Positions 29,608 to 36,949 of a stretch of 64,000 bases of DNA are shown piece after piece. The position numbers and the translations under genes were made by a program. Location: NCBI RefSeq assembly GCF_002119805.1, contig NZ_CP021059.1, positions 310,001-374,000 on the forward strand, read 5' to 3'. Each line of letters begins with the position of its first letter. Position 1 is the first letter of the stretch. The DNA comes from Macrococcoides canis (GTDB lineage: Bacteria; Bacillota; Bacilli; Staphylococcales; Staphylococcaceae). Under the pieces are notes generated by a model, which had not been told where the DNA came from, searched no databases, and saw nothing but the letters and a program-made list of their open reading frames with translations.

Positions 29608-30948
29608 CTAGTGATTCAATCCATACTCATAAGAAACACCCAGATTCTCACGTAAAGTTTCACCTTCATACACTGTATGGAATAATCCGCGTTCTTGTAA
29701 AACAGGAACAACGAGTTCTACGAAGTCTTTAATACCATCATGTGATGAGTCAGGGACGATTGAGAATCCATCTGTTGCATCTGCAAGATACCATTCTTCT
29801 AAGAAATCAGCTAACATTTCTGGTGTCCCTACAACGACTGGATGATAATTAATCACACCGTTGGCAAGCACATCTTTTACAGACATACCTGATTTTAATA
29901 ATTCGAATGCTTTTCCTGAGCGTGGATCCATTGGTGATGGATACATTTGATTGATTAAATGTTGTGGTAACGGTTTTGTGATATCGATTGTATTCACGTT
30001 TAATGATAAGCCGACCATATGTCCTAAATATTCAATATGATGTGCTGTTTCGCGAGGTGCAAATTCCTGCATCATATATCGACGCTCTAATGCCTCTTCG
30101 ACAGTTTTCCCGATTGAGAACATAAATCCTGCAAACATCTTGATATCATCTGGGTTACGACCATGTGCTTCTGCACTTTTACGTAACATCATACGATGTA
30201 ACTTCGCATCTTCTTTCGTAAATGGATTCGCATATACACCTGAAGCAAATCGACCAGCGAGTTCTAATCCTTTTTCACCGCCACCTGCCTGGAATATTGG
30301 TGGTTGTCCTTGAGGTGAAGCTGGAATTGGTAATGGACCTCTTGTTTGATAGTATTTTCCGTTATAGTTGGCAAGTTTTACTTGGGACATGTCTACAAAT
30401 TCGCCAGTTTCTTTATTATGAATATATGCCTCTTCTCCAAATGTGCCCCAAAGCGTCTGAACCGCTTCAACATGCTCGTGCGCCATTTTGTAACGTGTAT
30501 CTCGGTCGGGTAATGGTTGCCCAAAGTTCGCTGCAGCTTCATGATTTGAAGTAGTGACAGCATTCCACCCCATACGTCCATTGCTGACAACGTCCAATGT
30601 CTTTAATGTACGTGCCAAATTATAAGGTTCGGTGTAAGTCGTAGAATAAGTTGAGACGATTCCAATATGCTTTGTTTCACGTGCGACAGCAGTTAAGGCA
30701 ATTGTTGGATCCATAGGATGCATTGGTGAGTTTGTTGATAGATCATTTGGTAAGGCGGGTGTGTCTGCAATAAACAAAGTATGGATTTTTCCTTTCTCAG
30801 CCATCTTGGCATTCTCTACATAGTAATCCATATTCGTATAAGCATCAGCAACTGCACCAGGCATACGCCACGTCTTGAATTCTCCGCCATATCCAGATAC
30901 CATCTGTAATGCAATTTTCATTTTTCCATCTCTTTTATTAATTGTCAT
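29608..30948 (-). CDS. LLM-class flavin-dependent monooxygenase (NtaA/SnaA/DmoA type)
   Basis: 446 residues, the long LLM subfamily. Motifs MVSGYGGEFKTWRMPGAV, TLDVVSNGRMGWNAVTTSNHEAAANFG and QAGGGEKGLELAGRFA are typical. Such enzymes oxidise small organosulfur or aminocarboxylate compounds using FMNH2 from a partner reductase. Start 30948 has GGAG seven bases upstream; MKIALQM at 30921 is an alternative. It is divergent from an HxlR regulator. Confidence 0.88.
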   Translation of the reverse strand: MTINKRDGKMKIALQMVSGYGGEFKTWRMPGAVADAYTNMDYYVENAKMAEKGKIHTLFIADTPALPNDLSTNSPMHPMDPTIALTAVARETKHIGIVSTYSTTYTEPYNLARTLKTLDVVSNGRMGWNAVTTSNHEAAANFGQPLPDRDTRYKMAHEHVEAVQTLWGTFGEEAYIHNKETGEFVDMSQVKLANYNGKYYQTRGPLPIPASPQGQPPIFQAGGGEKGLELAGRFASGVYANPFTKEDAKLHRMMLRKSAEAHGRNPDDIKMFAGFMFSIGKTVEEALERRYMMQEFAPRETAHHIEYLGHMVGLSLNVNTIDITKPLPQHLINQMYPSPMDPRSGKAFELLKSGMSVKDVLANGVINYHPVVVGTPEMLADFLEEWYLADATDGFSIVPDSSHDGIKDFVELVVPVLQERGLFHTVYEGETLRENLGVSYEYGLNH

Positions 30949-31028
30949 GTAAAAGCTCCTTCTTTATTTGAGTTATCGTACTATAAATTATAAACTGATA
31001 TTTAAGTATGAGAAGACGGCAATAAAAT

Positions 31029-31056
31029 ATGAGTAAGTACTATTTTTAGTACTCAT
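31029..31056 (+). promoter_or_regulatory. candidate HxlR operator
   Basis: Inverted repeat ATGAGTA (31029-31035) / TACTCAT (31050-31056) with AGTACT elements inside, in the space between the divergent monooxygenase and HxlR genes. Confidence 0.5.
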
Positions 31057-31075
31057 GTATAAGGACGGGGATTAT

Positions 31076-31444
31076 TTGGCTAAAATTTGTAAGTATGGTT
31101 TTGATGATTCTACGATTGTGAATAAAAGGGATTTGTACGGTATTGGATTTACTCAAAATTTATTATCCGGACGCTGGAAGTATTTTATATTATGGTTTCT
31201 AAAAGAGGATCCTAAAAGATTCAGTGAAATCAAGAAGTTTCTATCTGGTATTTCTCAAGGATCACTGACGAAGCAATTGAAGGAATTAGAAAGTGACGGA
31301 TTAATTCATCGTGAAGTCTATCCAGAAGTGCCACCTCGCGTAGAGTATTCACTAACCGAGATGGGACAAGAAATACTACCGATACTTAAAATGATGGAGA
31401 CATATGGGAAGAAGCATGGAGAGCAGGCGGATGATTATTTGTAG
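31076..31444 (+). CDS. HxlR family transcriptional regulator
   Basis: 122 residues from TTG 31076. The HxlR winged helix is clear: LLSGRWKYFILWFLKEDPKRFSEIKKFL, GISQGSLTKQLKELESDGLIHREVY, PPRVEYSLTEMGQEI. TTG 31076 is preferred because AAGGACGGGG lies directly upstream and because ATG 31055 sits inside the likely operator. Divergent from the LLM monooxygenase, its probable target. Confidence 0.85.
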   Translation: MAKICKYGFDDSTIVNKRDLYGIGFTQNLLSGRWKYFILWFLKEDPKRFSEIKKFLSGISQGSLTKQLKELESDGLIHREVYPEVPPRVEYSLTEMGQEILPILKMMETYGKKHGEQADDYL

Positions 31445-31479
31445 TAAAAAATGTATAATTATAGAAAAAGGGGAAATTT

Positions 31480-31845
31480 ATGAATCGCATGATAGATAAG
31501 TTTGTATTTACTTTATATGTATTACCGTTAATCTTTATTTGTATGTACGTCGATTGGAAAGGGTATTCGATGTTTATCTCTCTATTTGTTATTTTGTTAT
31601 CTTTAGCAGCGGCGAGTCACTTTATGTGGTACGGCCATCCGAAGTTTATTTGGATTGGAAATATAATTTCTCTAGCTGTATCCTTGATTTGTGTATTTAC
31701 ATTTCTTCCTGATAAAGAAGTAGGGACTTATTTTAAACCATTTGGTACAGTTGGAACTCTTGTAATATTTACACTGCTATCTTGTATGTTTCAATATATT
31801 ATGGCATGGCTGGTTGTTAAATTTGGACGTCGTGTAAATAATTAA
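31480..31845 (+). CDS. small four-TM membrane protein
   Basis: 121 residues with four hydrophobic segments spanning nearly the whole chain (FVFTLYVLPLIFICMYV, LFVILLSLAAASHFMW and two more). AAAGGGGA precedes ATG. No recognised family and no obvious operon partner; it follows the HxlR gene by 35 bp and may be co-transcribed. Confidence 0.65.
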   Translation: MNRMIDKFVFTLYVLPLIFICMYVDWKGYSMFISLFVILLSLAAASHFMWYGHPKFIWIGNIISLAVSLICVFTFLPDKEVGTYFKPFGTVGTLVIFTLLSCMFQYIMAWLVVKFGRRVNN

Positions 31846-31863
31846 ATAAGGAATAATGAATTG

Positions 31864-31890
31864 AGCCGGTATTTGATGCCGGCTTTTTTA
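31864..31890 (+). terminator. terminator
   Basis: AGCCGG / CCGGCT stem with a TTTTTT tail after the membrane protein gene. Confidence 0.8.
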
Positions 31891-31958
31891 TATGCATAAT
31901 ACATGAAATAAACATTTAAGGGTATGGAGGAGTATAACAAATAAACGGGGGTGCAGAT

Positions 31959-33140
31959 GTGAAACTTAAATACAAAGTTGTGATACTTGGTGCAGGTACA
32001 GGCGGACTATCAACTGCAAGTAGATTATTAAAGTCAGGCGTGAAGGATATACTTCTTATTGATCATGCTGATAAACATGCCTATCAACCCGCCTGGCCGC
32101 TCGTTGGTTCTGGGGATGAAAAGAAGAAGCATACTGTTAAGCCTATGGATAAAGTAATTCCGAAAGAAGTTCAGCATTTAGAGAAGCAAGTGACACAGAT
32201 TCAGCCGGTAGAACGTAAGATTCATCTTGATGATGGAACTTTCGTTATATATGAATATTTAGTCGTGGCACTTGGTATTCAACTTGACTTCGATAAGATT
32301 GAAGGCTTACCTGAGACTTTAGGAAAGAATGGTGTATGCACGAATTACCTATATGATTATTTAGACTATACGTATAAAACGTTAAAGCATACAAATGAAG
32401 GTAACATTATAGTAACGAAGCCGAAGTCCGTGATAAAAGGAGGCGTATCTCCAGAGAATTCGGTATTTACATTTGATGAATTTGTTCATGATAAGAAGAA
32501 GGATAAGCCGCATCTCGTCTTCAAATCTGGAAGAGATACATTATTTCCTGTAGAAAAGTATAGTGACTATATTGAAAAGCATATGAATAATAAAGACATA
32601 GAATATCAGCTCAATCAGGAGCTTGTTAAAGTAGATGGAGAAAAGCAGCTTGCAACATTCAGAGATTTAGTAACTGGTGAATCTTACAATATGCCATTTT
32701 CAATGTTACTGGTGACACCACCGATGAGTGCACCTGAAGTAGTGAAGCGATCTACTCTGAGTGATGAAGAAGGATGGCTGGATGTTAATCCATTTACATT
32801 GCAGCATGTCCGTCATCGAAATGTATTTGGTATAGGTGATTGTACGAATTTACCGACAGTTAAGATGGGGGCAGCAGTTAGAAAGCAATTACCGATACTC
32901 GTTGATAATTTAATCTCAGCTATGAAAGACAAACCGTTAAAAGCACACTATGATGGCGCTACCGCTTGTCCTGTCGCTACAGAATATGGTCAGGCCTTTA
33001 TCGCAGAATTCGGATATGATATGAAACCGAAAGAATCAATGCCGATTGATCAAGGGAAGACAAACCCATTATTATATCAAGTAAAGAAACGCGCAATACC
33101 GTTTATGTATTGGCACGCAATGTTAAAAGGCAAGGCATAA
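31959..33140 (+). CDS. sulfide:quinone reductase-like FAD oxidoreductase
   Basis: 393 residues. FAD Rossmann motif GAGTGGLSTASRLL at 11-24, the quinone-site block QPAWPLVGSG at 43-52, second nucleotide motif VFGIGDCTNLP, and the terminal TACPVATEYGQAFIAEFGY. Cysteines are C127, C295 and C337. C337 fits the distal redox cysteine of SQR, but the partner normally in a KCAGAP-like segment is replaced by KGGVSP (residues 160-165). The C-terminus keeps the amphipathic membrane-binding helix. It may therefore not be a true SQR. No cst/rhodanese genes adjoin. Confidence 0.85.
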   Translation: MKLKYKVVILGAGTGGLSTASRLLKSGVKDILLIDHADKHAYQPAWPLVGSGDEKKKHTVKPMDKVIPKEVQHLEKQVTQIQPVERKIHLDDGTFVIYEYLVVALGIQLDFDKIEGLPETLGKNGVCTNYLYDYLDYTYKTLKHTNEGNIIVTKPKSVIKGGVSPENSVFTFDEFVHDKKKDKPHLVFKSGRDTLFPVEKYSDYIEKHMNNKDIEYQLNQELVKVDGEKQLATFRDLVTGESYNMPFSMLLVTPPMSAPEVVKRSTLSDEEGWLDVNPFTLQHVRHRNVFGIGDCTNLPTVKMGAAVRKQLPILVDNLISAMKDKPLKAHYDGATACPVATEYGQAFIAEFGYDMKPKESMPIDQGKTNPLLYQVKKRAIPFMYWHAMLKGKA

Positions 33141-33150
33141 GTGAATAAAA

Positions 33151-33182
33151 ATTAAGCACTGGATTTTTCCGGTGCTTAATTT
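33151..33182 (+). terminator. terminator after the SQR-like gene
   Basis: TTAAGCACTGG / CCGGTGCTTAA stem over a five-base loop; T-rich tract follows. Confidence 0.8.
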
Positions 33183-33239
33183 ATGTCTCTTTTTATCGAT
33201 TTAGGTAGATAGAGGAATGGTCTATTATCTTTGTATAGA

Positions 33240-33288
33240 TGTATTTACGTACAAGTGTATTTACAAATAAAATCAACATGTGTATAAT
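33240..33288 (+). promoter_or_regulatory. promoter with direct-repeat operator of the AbrB-Doc operon
   Basis: TTTACA (33260-33265) and TATAAT (33283-33288), 17 bp apart. TGTATTTAC occurs at 33240 and 33256, the second covering the -35. Antitoxins of this kind usually autorepress, so these are candidate binding sites. Confidence 0.55.
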
Positions 33289-33310
33289 GTAACTAAAAGG
33301 AGATGATAGT

Positions 33311-33574
33311 ATGAAGTATGAAGAAACTGAGAGTAAACATAGTATTATCAAAGAACAGAAATTGTGGAAAACAGGAAATTCAACGGTTGTGACAGTTCCC
33401 AAGGAGATGATGGAAAGTTTAAATGCTGGTATTGGGGATACATTAGAATTTGATGTAATGACAGACTGCGTTGTTATTAAGAAGAAAGAAACTACGGATC
33501 AGGATATATTGGGTCTCGCGAAAGAAATATCACAAGAGTATCATTCAACATTTGAGAAGTTGGTAGAGAGATAA
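33311..33574 (+). CDS. AbrB/MazE-type antitoxin of a Doc toxin pair
   Basis: 87 residues. A SpoVT-AbrB swapped-hairpin DNA-binding domain occupies about residues 18-60 (KLWKTGNSTVVTVPKEMM, GDTLEFDV). The C-terminal 27 residues are charged and probably wrap the toxin. Its TAA shares one base with the ATG of the toxin gene. Start set by AAAGGAG. By fold it differs from the usual Phd antitoxin of Doc. Confidence 0.85.
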   Translation: MKYEETESKHSIIKEQKLWKTGNSTVVTVPKEMMESLNAGIGDTLEFDVMTDCVVIKKKETTDQDILGLAKEISQEYHSTFEKLVER

Positions 33575-33957
33575 TGTATTATTTGACTGAAGACGATATC
33601 ATTCTGCTTAATACATTTTTAATTAAAAAGTACTCCCCTAAAGAACAAATTGATGTAGTAGAACCAACGTCACTACATATGACGGTAGAATCTCCTAAAC
33701 AATATGTTTTTGGTGAAGAATTATATCCAAGTATTTATTTAAAAGCAGCAAATTTATATAGAAATATTGTAATGAAACATATTTTCCATAATGGTAATAA
33801 AAGAACAGCATTCATGGCACTTAATGTATTTTTGAGAAAGAATAGTCTTCATCTCAAAGTAGATTCAGATGAAGCAGTAGAATTCACAGTACGTATTGCC
33901 ACAGAACGTTTGGAAGAGGAAGAAATCGCTAAATGGATTGAGAGACATATAGAATAG
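33574..33957 (+). CDS. Doc-family toxin (death on curing, Fic fold)
   Basis: 127 residues with the Doc/Fic active-site motif HIFHNGNKR at residues 69-77, where the His acts as base and the Asn/Lys/Arg bind the nucleotide phosphates. P1 Doc phosphorylates EF-Tu and stops translation. Full length for the family, motif intact, so the toxin should be active. Overlap by one base with the AbrB-type antitoxin gene shows a coupled type II pair. Confidence 0.88.
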   Translation: MYYLTEDDIILLNTFLIKKYSPKEQIDVVEPTSLHMTVESPKQYVFGEELYPSIYLKAANLYRNIVMKHIFHNGNKRTAFMALNVFLRKNSLHLKVDSDEAVEFTVRIATERLEEEEIAKWIERHIE

Positions 33958-33960
33958 ATG

Positions 33961-33996
33961 AGACTGCAAACGATGATGTTTGTGGTCTTTTTTTAG
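33961..33996 (+). terminator. terminator of the TA operon
   Basis: GACTGCAAAC / GTTTGTGGTC stem with seven T. Confidence 0.75.
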
Positions 33997-33998
33997 CA

Positions 33999-34045
33999 CT
34001 AATGTTAAAAATACTTTACATAATGTTAAGTATATTGTACATTAG
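33999..34045 (+). promoter_or_regulatory. candidate operator of the XRE-membrane operon
   Basis: Three copies of TAATGT or its complement (CTAATGT 33999, TAATGTTA 34021, ACATTAG 34039) surround a TTTACA element. The outer arms form an inverted repeat, a plausible XRE autoregulation site. Confidence 0.4.
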
Positions 34046-34061
34046 TAGTGAGGTGAACAGC

Positions 34062-34271
34062 ATGCTAAAGTCTCATTTAAAGGAATACCGTGCAAAGTTA
34101 AATATGAATCAAAGTGAATTAGCAGAAAAAGTTGGTGTTACTAGACAGACGATTGGATTTATCGAGAAAGGGACGATTTCCCCATCGATTACACTAGTAC
34201 TGAAGATTTGTAATGTATTTCAATGTAAGGTTGAAGACTTATTTGAATTGGAGGATGTTGAGAATGAATGA
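34062..34271 (+). CDS. XRE family HTH regulator
   Basis: 69 residues, a bare Cro/CI-type helix-turn-helix (LKEYRAKLNMNQSELAEKVGVTRQTIGFIEKGTISPSITLVLKIC), like the YozG/small YdcN group. Start 34062 follows GAGGTGA. The stop overlaps the next membrane gene by 8 bp, the common XRE-plus-DUF membrane protein arrangement. Confidence 0.88.
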   Translation: MLKSHLKEYRAKLNMNQSELAEKVGVTRQTIGFIEKGTISPSITLVLKICNVFQCKVEDLFELEDVENE

Positions 34272-34761
34272 ACAACAGTTTAAAAAAGTGTATCCGTTAT
34301 TTAATTTAATATGTATAGCAAGTATAGGAATGTTAATCATTCCATTGAGTATGGTTATGCATTATACAATTAACGAAGGAAATACATTGTTTTCTGTCGA
34401 AATCAATCCATATCAATATGGCGATATGTTTATGTATTTCATTTTCGGAACTATGATTCTTAACTTTTTTGTGATGATTGCGGGTACTATATTTTTAGTG
34501 AGAGCGAAAAAGAAATTCAAGAAAATTAATTTAGTTCCAGAGATTAATGATCACGATGAAGGAATGAGTTTTGTAACGTATGAATCGATGAAACGCTCTT
34601 ATACTTGGTTGAGTGTGTTGTTACCATTATTTACAGGTATTATATTAATAGTTCCAGACAATTTCGTGACAAAGCCTGTTGTACTAGGTATATTATTGTT
34701 TCTGTCTATAATGATGTATTTGACATATTATATTAAAAATAGAAAGCTGTTAAAGGATTAA
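34264..34761 (+). CDS. four-TM membrane protein, partner of the XRE regulator
   Basis: 165 residues with four hydrophobic segments (around 12-30, 60-82, 112-130, 140-158). GGAGG inside the upstream gene sets the start at 34264. The gene is translationally coupled to the XRE regulator. Function unknown; similar small membrane proteins sit next to XRE genes across Firmicutes. Confidence 0.65.
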   Translation: MNEQQFKKVYPLFNLICIASIGMLIIPLSMVMHYTINEGNTLFSVEINPYQYGDMFMYFIFGTMILNFFVMIAGTIFLVRAKKKFKKINLVPEINDHDEGMSFVTYESMKRSYTWLSVLLPLFTGIILIVPDNFVTKPVVLGILLFLSIMMYLTYYIKNRKLLKD

Positions 34762-34784
34762 AATAAAATTTTCTAAAAAATCCA

Positions 34785-34813
34785 TTGACATCATTATGAT
34801 GTTTAATTATGAT
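34785..34813 (+). promoter_or_regulatory. promoter of the SAM-riboswitch operon
   Basis: Consensus TTGACA (34785-34790) and TATGAT (34808-34813), 17 bp apart, upstream of the S-box. Confidence 0.75.
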
Positions 34814-34844
34814 AGTAATCAATAAATAAAACAAAATATTTTAA

Positions 34845-34950
34845 CTCTTATCCAGAGAGGTGGAGGGACAGGCCCTATGAAACCTCGGCAGCAGATTCTT
34901 AATGAACACTGTGCCAATTCCTGCAACGCAAGTTGTAAAGATGAGACGAG
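34845..34950 (+). ncRNA. SAM-I (S-box) riboswitch
   Basis: Clear S-box: CTCTTATCCAGAGAGGTGGAG, then GGGACAGGCCC, ATGAAACCTCGGCAGCAG, GTGCCAATTCC, GCAA and the closing GATGAGACGAG that pairs with the 5' CTCTTATC. S-adenosylmethionine binding favours the following terminator, so the operon is on when methionine/SAM is scarce. Confidence 0.95.
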
Positions 34951-34965
34951 ACTATACAGCGATTT

Positions 34966-35000
34966 ATCCTGTGGACTTGTTCTTGTCCGCAGGATTTTTT
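34966..35000 (+). terminator. riboswitch-controlled terminator
   Basis: ATCCTGTGGAC / GTCCGCAGGAT stem with TTTTTTG tail, directly after the S-box and before metQ: the expression platform. Confidence 0.9.
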
Positions 35001-35033
35001 GTTTGAGTTAAAAAAATTAGGAGGAAATTATTC

Positions 35034-35852
35034 ATGAAAAAAGTATTAGGTTTAATTAGTGCAGTCGTTCTATCAGCTTCTTTAGCAGGGTGTGGTAATG
35101 ATAGCAAAGCAGATTCAAAGAAAATTGTCGTTGCAGCTTCTCCTGCGCCTCATGGTGAAGTTGTTAAACACGCGGCTATTGCGATGAAGAAAAAAGGTTA
35201 TGATGTTGAGGTTAAGATTGTTAATGACTATAAAGTGCCGAATAAGTTATTAGATCAAGGTGATGTTGATGCTAACTTGTTCCAGCATGTACCATATTTA
35301 AATGCTGAAAAGAAAACGCATCATTATGATATTGAAGAGGTAGGAAAAGTGTTCACTACGCCTATGGGTGTCTATAGTACGAAGTATAAGAGTCTGGATG
35401 AGATTCCTGCTGGTTCAGAGATCTTTGTTTCAAGTAATCCTGCTGAAGAAGGTCGTTTCTTATCATTCTTTGTCAATGAAGGTGTTATTAAGCTGAAGAA
35501 AGGCGTAAAGATTGAAGATGCTCGATTTACTGATATAGTAGAGAATACGAAGAACTTAAAGTTTAATAATAAGCAAAGTGCTGAATTCTTACCGAAGACG
35601 TATCGTAATGGTGAAGGTGCTGCAGTGATTATCAATTCTAACTATGCGATTGATAATGGGATTACACCGCATAAAGATGCCATCGCCTTAGAAGATGAAT
35701 CTTCACCATTTGCGAATATTCTTGCCGTGAAAAAAGGTCATAAGAATGATAAGAAGTTCCAGGATTTAATTGAAGTACTTCAGTCTCAAGATATGAAAGA
35801 TTATATCAATAAAGAATTTAGCAAAGATGTAATTCCGTATGGAGGGAAGTAA
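35034..35852 (+). CDS. metQ: MetQ-like methionine-binding lipoprotein
   Basis: 272 residues. Lipoprotein signal peptide with lipobox LAGC, Cys20. The NlpA/MetQ domain follows (VVAASPAPHGEVVKHA, VPNKLLDQGDVDANLFQHVPYL, NSNYAIDNGI). MetQ normally feeds methionine or its derivatives to the MetNP ABC transporter, but no metN or metP is here: the next gene is a dehydrogenase. Control by the SAM riboswitch supports a methionine-related ligand. Confidence 0.88.
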   Translation: MKKVLGLISAVVLSASLAGCGNDSKADSKKIVVAASPAPHGEVVKHAAIAMKKKGYDVEVKIVNDYKVPNKLLDQGDVDANLFQHVPYLNAEKKTHHYDIEEVGKVFTTPMGVYSTKYKSLDEIPAGSEIFVSSNPAEEGRFLSFFVNEGVIKLKKGVKIEDARFTDIVENTKNLKFNNKQSAEFLPKTYRNGEGAAVIINSNYAIDNGITPHKDAIALEDESSPFANILAVKKGHKNDKKFQDLIEVLQSQDMKDYINKEFSKDVIPYGGK

Positions 35853-36761
35853 ATGAAGTTAGGAATCATTGGTGTTGGTCGTGTGGGTAGTCAAGTGCTG
35901 ACAGATGTACAGTATTTGAATCTATTTAACGAGATTGTATTGATTGATAGTGACGAGAAAGTTGCGACTGGAGAGGCACTCGATCATTTACATAGTCAAG
36001 GTATTGGTGTGACGAATCATATTAATATTTATGCGGGAGCATATAAGGATTTAAAGGATGCAGATATTATCGTTATCGCTGCGAGTACTAAGACAGATAC
36101 ATCAATTCCAGATCGCACAGCTTTAGCGAAGACGAATACGGTGATTATTAAAAAAATTACGACACGCATCAGCGAAGTAACGACTGAAGCACTACTTGTA
36201 GTCATTTCTAATCCTGTTGATGCGATGACGTATATCGCATCAAAGTATTACCCGGAAAATAAAGTGATAGGAACTGGTACATTATTAGAAACTTCTCGAT
36301 TTAAAACGTTGATTGCAGCACATTATGGGATCGATCCGAAAAGTGTAGAAGGTTTTGTAATCGGAGAGCACGGTGCTCATGCAGTTCCTGTGTGGAGTAA
36401 GGTGCATATTCATGGTATGTCCCTTGAAGAATTTGAAACGTTAAGTGGCAAACAGCCGATTGATAAGGATGCAATTACAGCATCGATTGACAAAGTTTCT
36501 TTTGATGTATTCCATCAAAAAGGATGGACGAATGCAGCGATATCAAGAGTTGCAGTGCTATTGATCAAGTCCCTTGTTCTTGATGAGCATACTATCTTTC
36601 CATTATCTACTGCTGAGGAACATTTAGCATACAGCTTACCAGTACTAGTAAGTAAAGAAGGTATCGAACAGAGATATCACATAACATTAGATGGACATGA
36701 AAGTGAATTGTTAGAGGCAGCAAAGACATATATTCATTCGACCATACAAAGGAACATATGA
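35853..36761 (+). CDS. L-2-hydroxyacid (lactate/hydroxyisocaproate-type) dehydrogenase
   Basis: 302 residues of the LDH/MDH superfamily. NAD motif GVGRVG, active-site His in GEHGAHAVPVW (His173), and a substrate loop STKTDTSIPDRTAL with the Arg but without the Gln typical of lactate specificity; it resembles L-HicDH, which takes bulky side chains. The ATG follows the metQ stop without a gap, so both are under the SAM riboswitch. 2-keto-4-methylthiobutyrate or its hydroxy form are sensible candidate substrates (inference). Confidence 0.85.
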   Translation: MKLGIIGVGRVGSQVLTDVQYLNLFNEIVLIDSDEKVATGEALDHLHSQGIGVTNHINIYAGAYKDLKDADIIVIAASTKTDTSIPDRTALAKTNTVIIKKITTRISEVTTEALLVVISNPVDAMTYIASKYYPENKVIGTGTLLETSRFKTLIAAHYGIDPKSVEGFVIGEHGAHAVPVWSKVHIHGMSLEEFETLSGKQPIDKDAITASIDKVSFDVFHQKGWTNAAISRVAVLLIKSLVLDEHTIFPLSTAEEHLAYSLPVLVSKEGIEQRYHITLDGHESELLEAAKTYIHSTIQRNI

Positions 36762-36781
36762 CGTTAATATAAAGTGAAAGT

Positions 36782-36812
36782 AAACTTCATCTTAATTGAT
36801 GAAGTTTATTTT
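36782..36812 (+). terminator. terminator of the metQ operon
   Basis: AAACTTCATC / GATGAAGTTT stem with a TATTTTTAT tail. Confidence 0.8.
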
Positions 36813-36850
36813 TATTGAAAAAAGGTATTTAACTTGTGTGAAACATTATT

Positions 36851-36892
36851 GTGAAAGTTTCACTTGCAAAATATTGTTAAACGGAATATACT
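36851..36892 (+). promoter_or_regulatory. promoter and palindrome before the YSIRK gene
   Basis: TTGCAA (36864-36869) and TATACT (36887-36892) with 17-bp spacing. A perfect odd palindrome GTGAAAGTTTCAC (36851-36863) abuts the -35; a TGTGAAA half-site lies 14 bp further up. Probably an activator or repressor site. Confidence 0.6.
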
Positions 36893-36949
36893 TTAGCAAT
36901 CAAGATGTGGGGTTGTAAGTACAAGCTTTAACACATTGAGGAGGAAATT

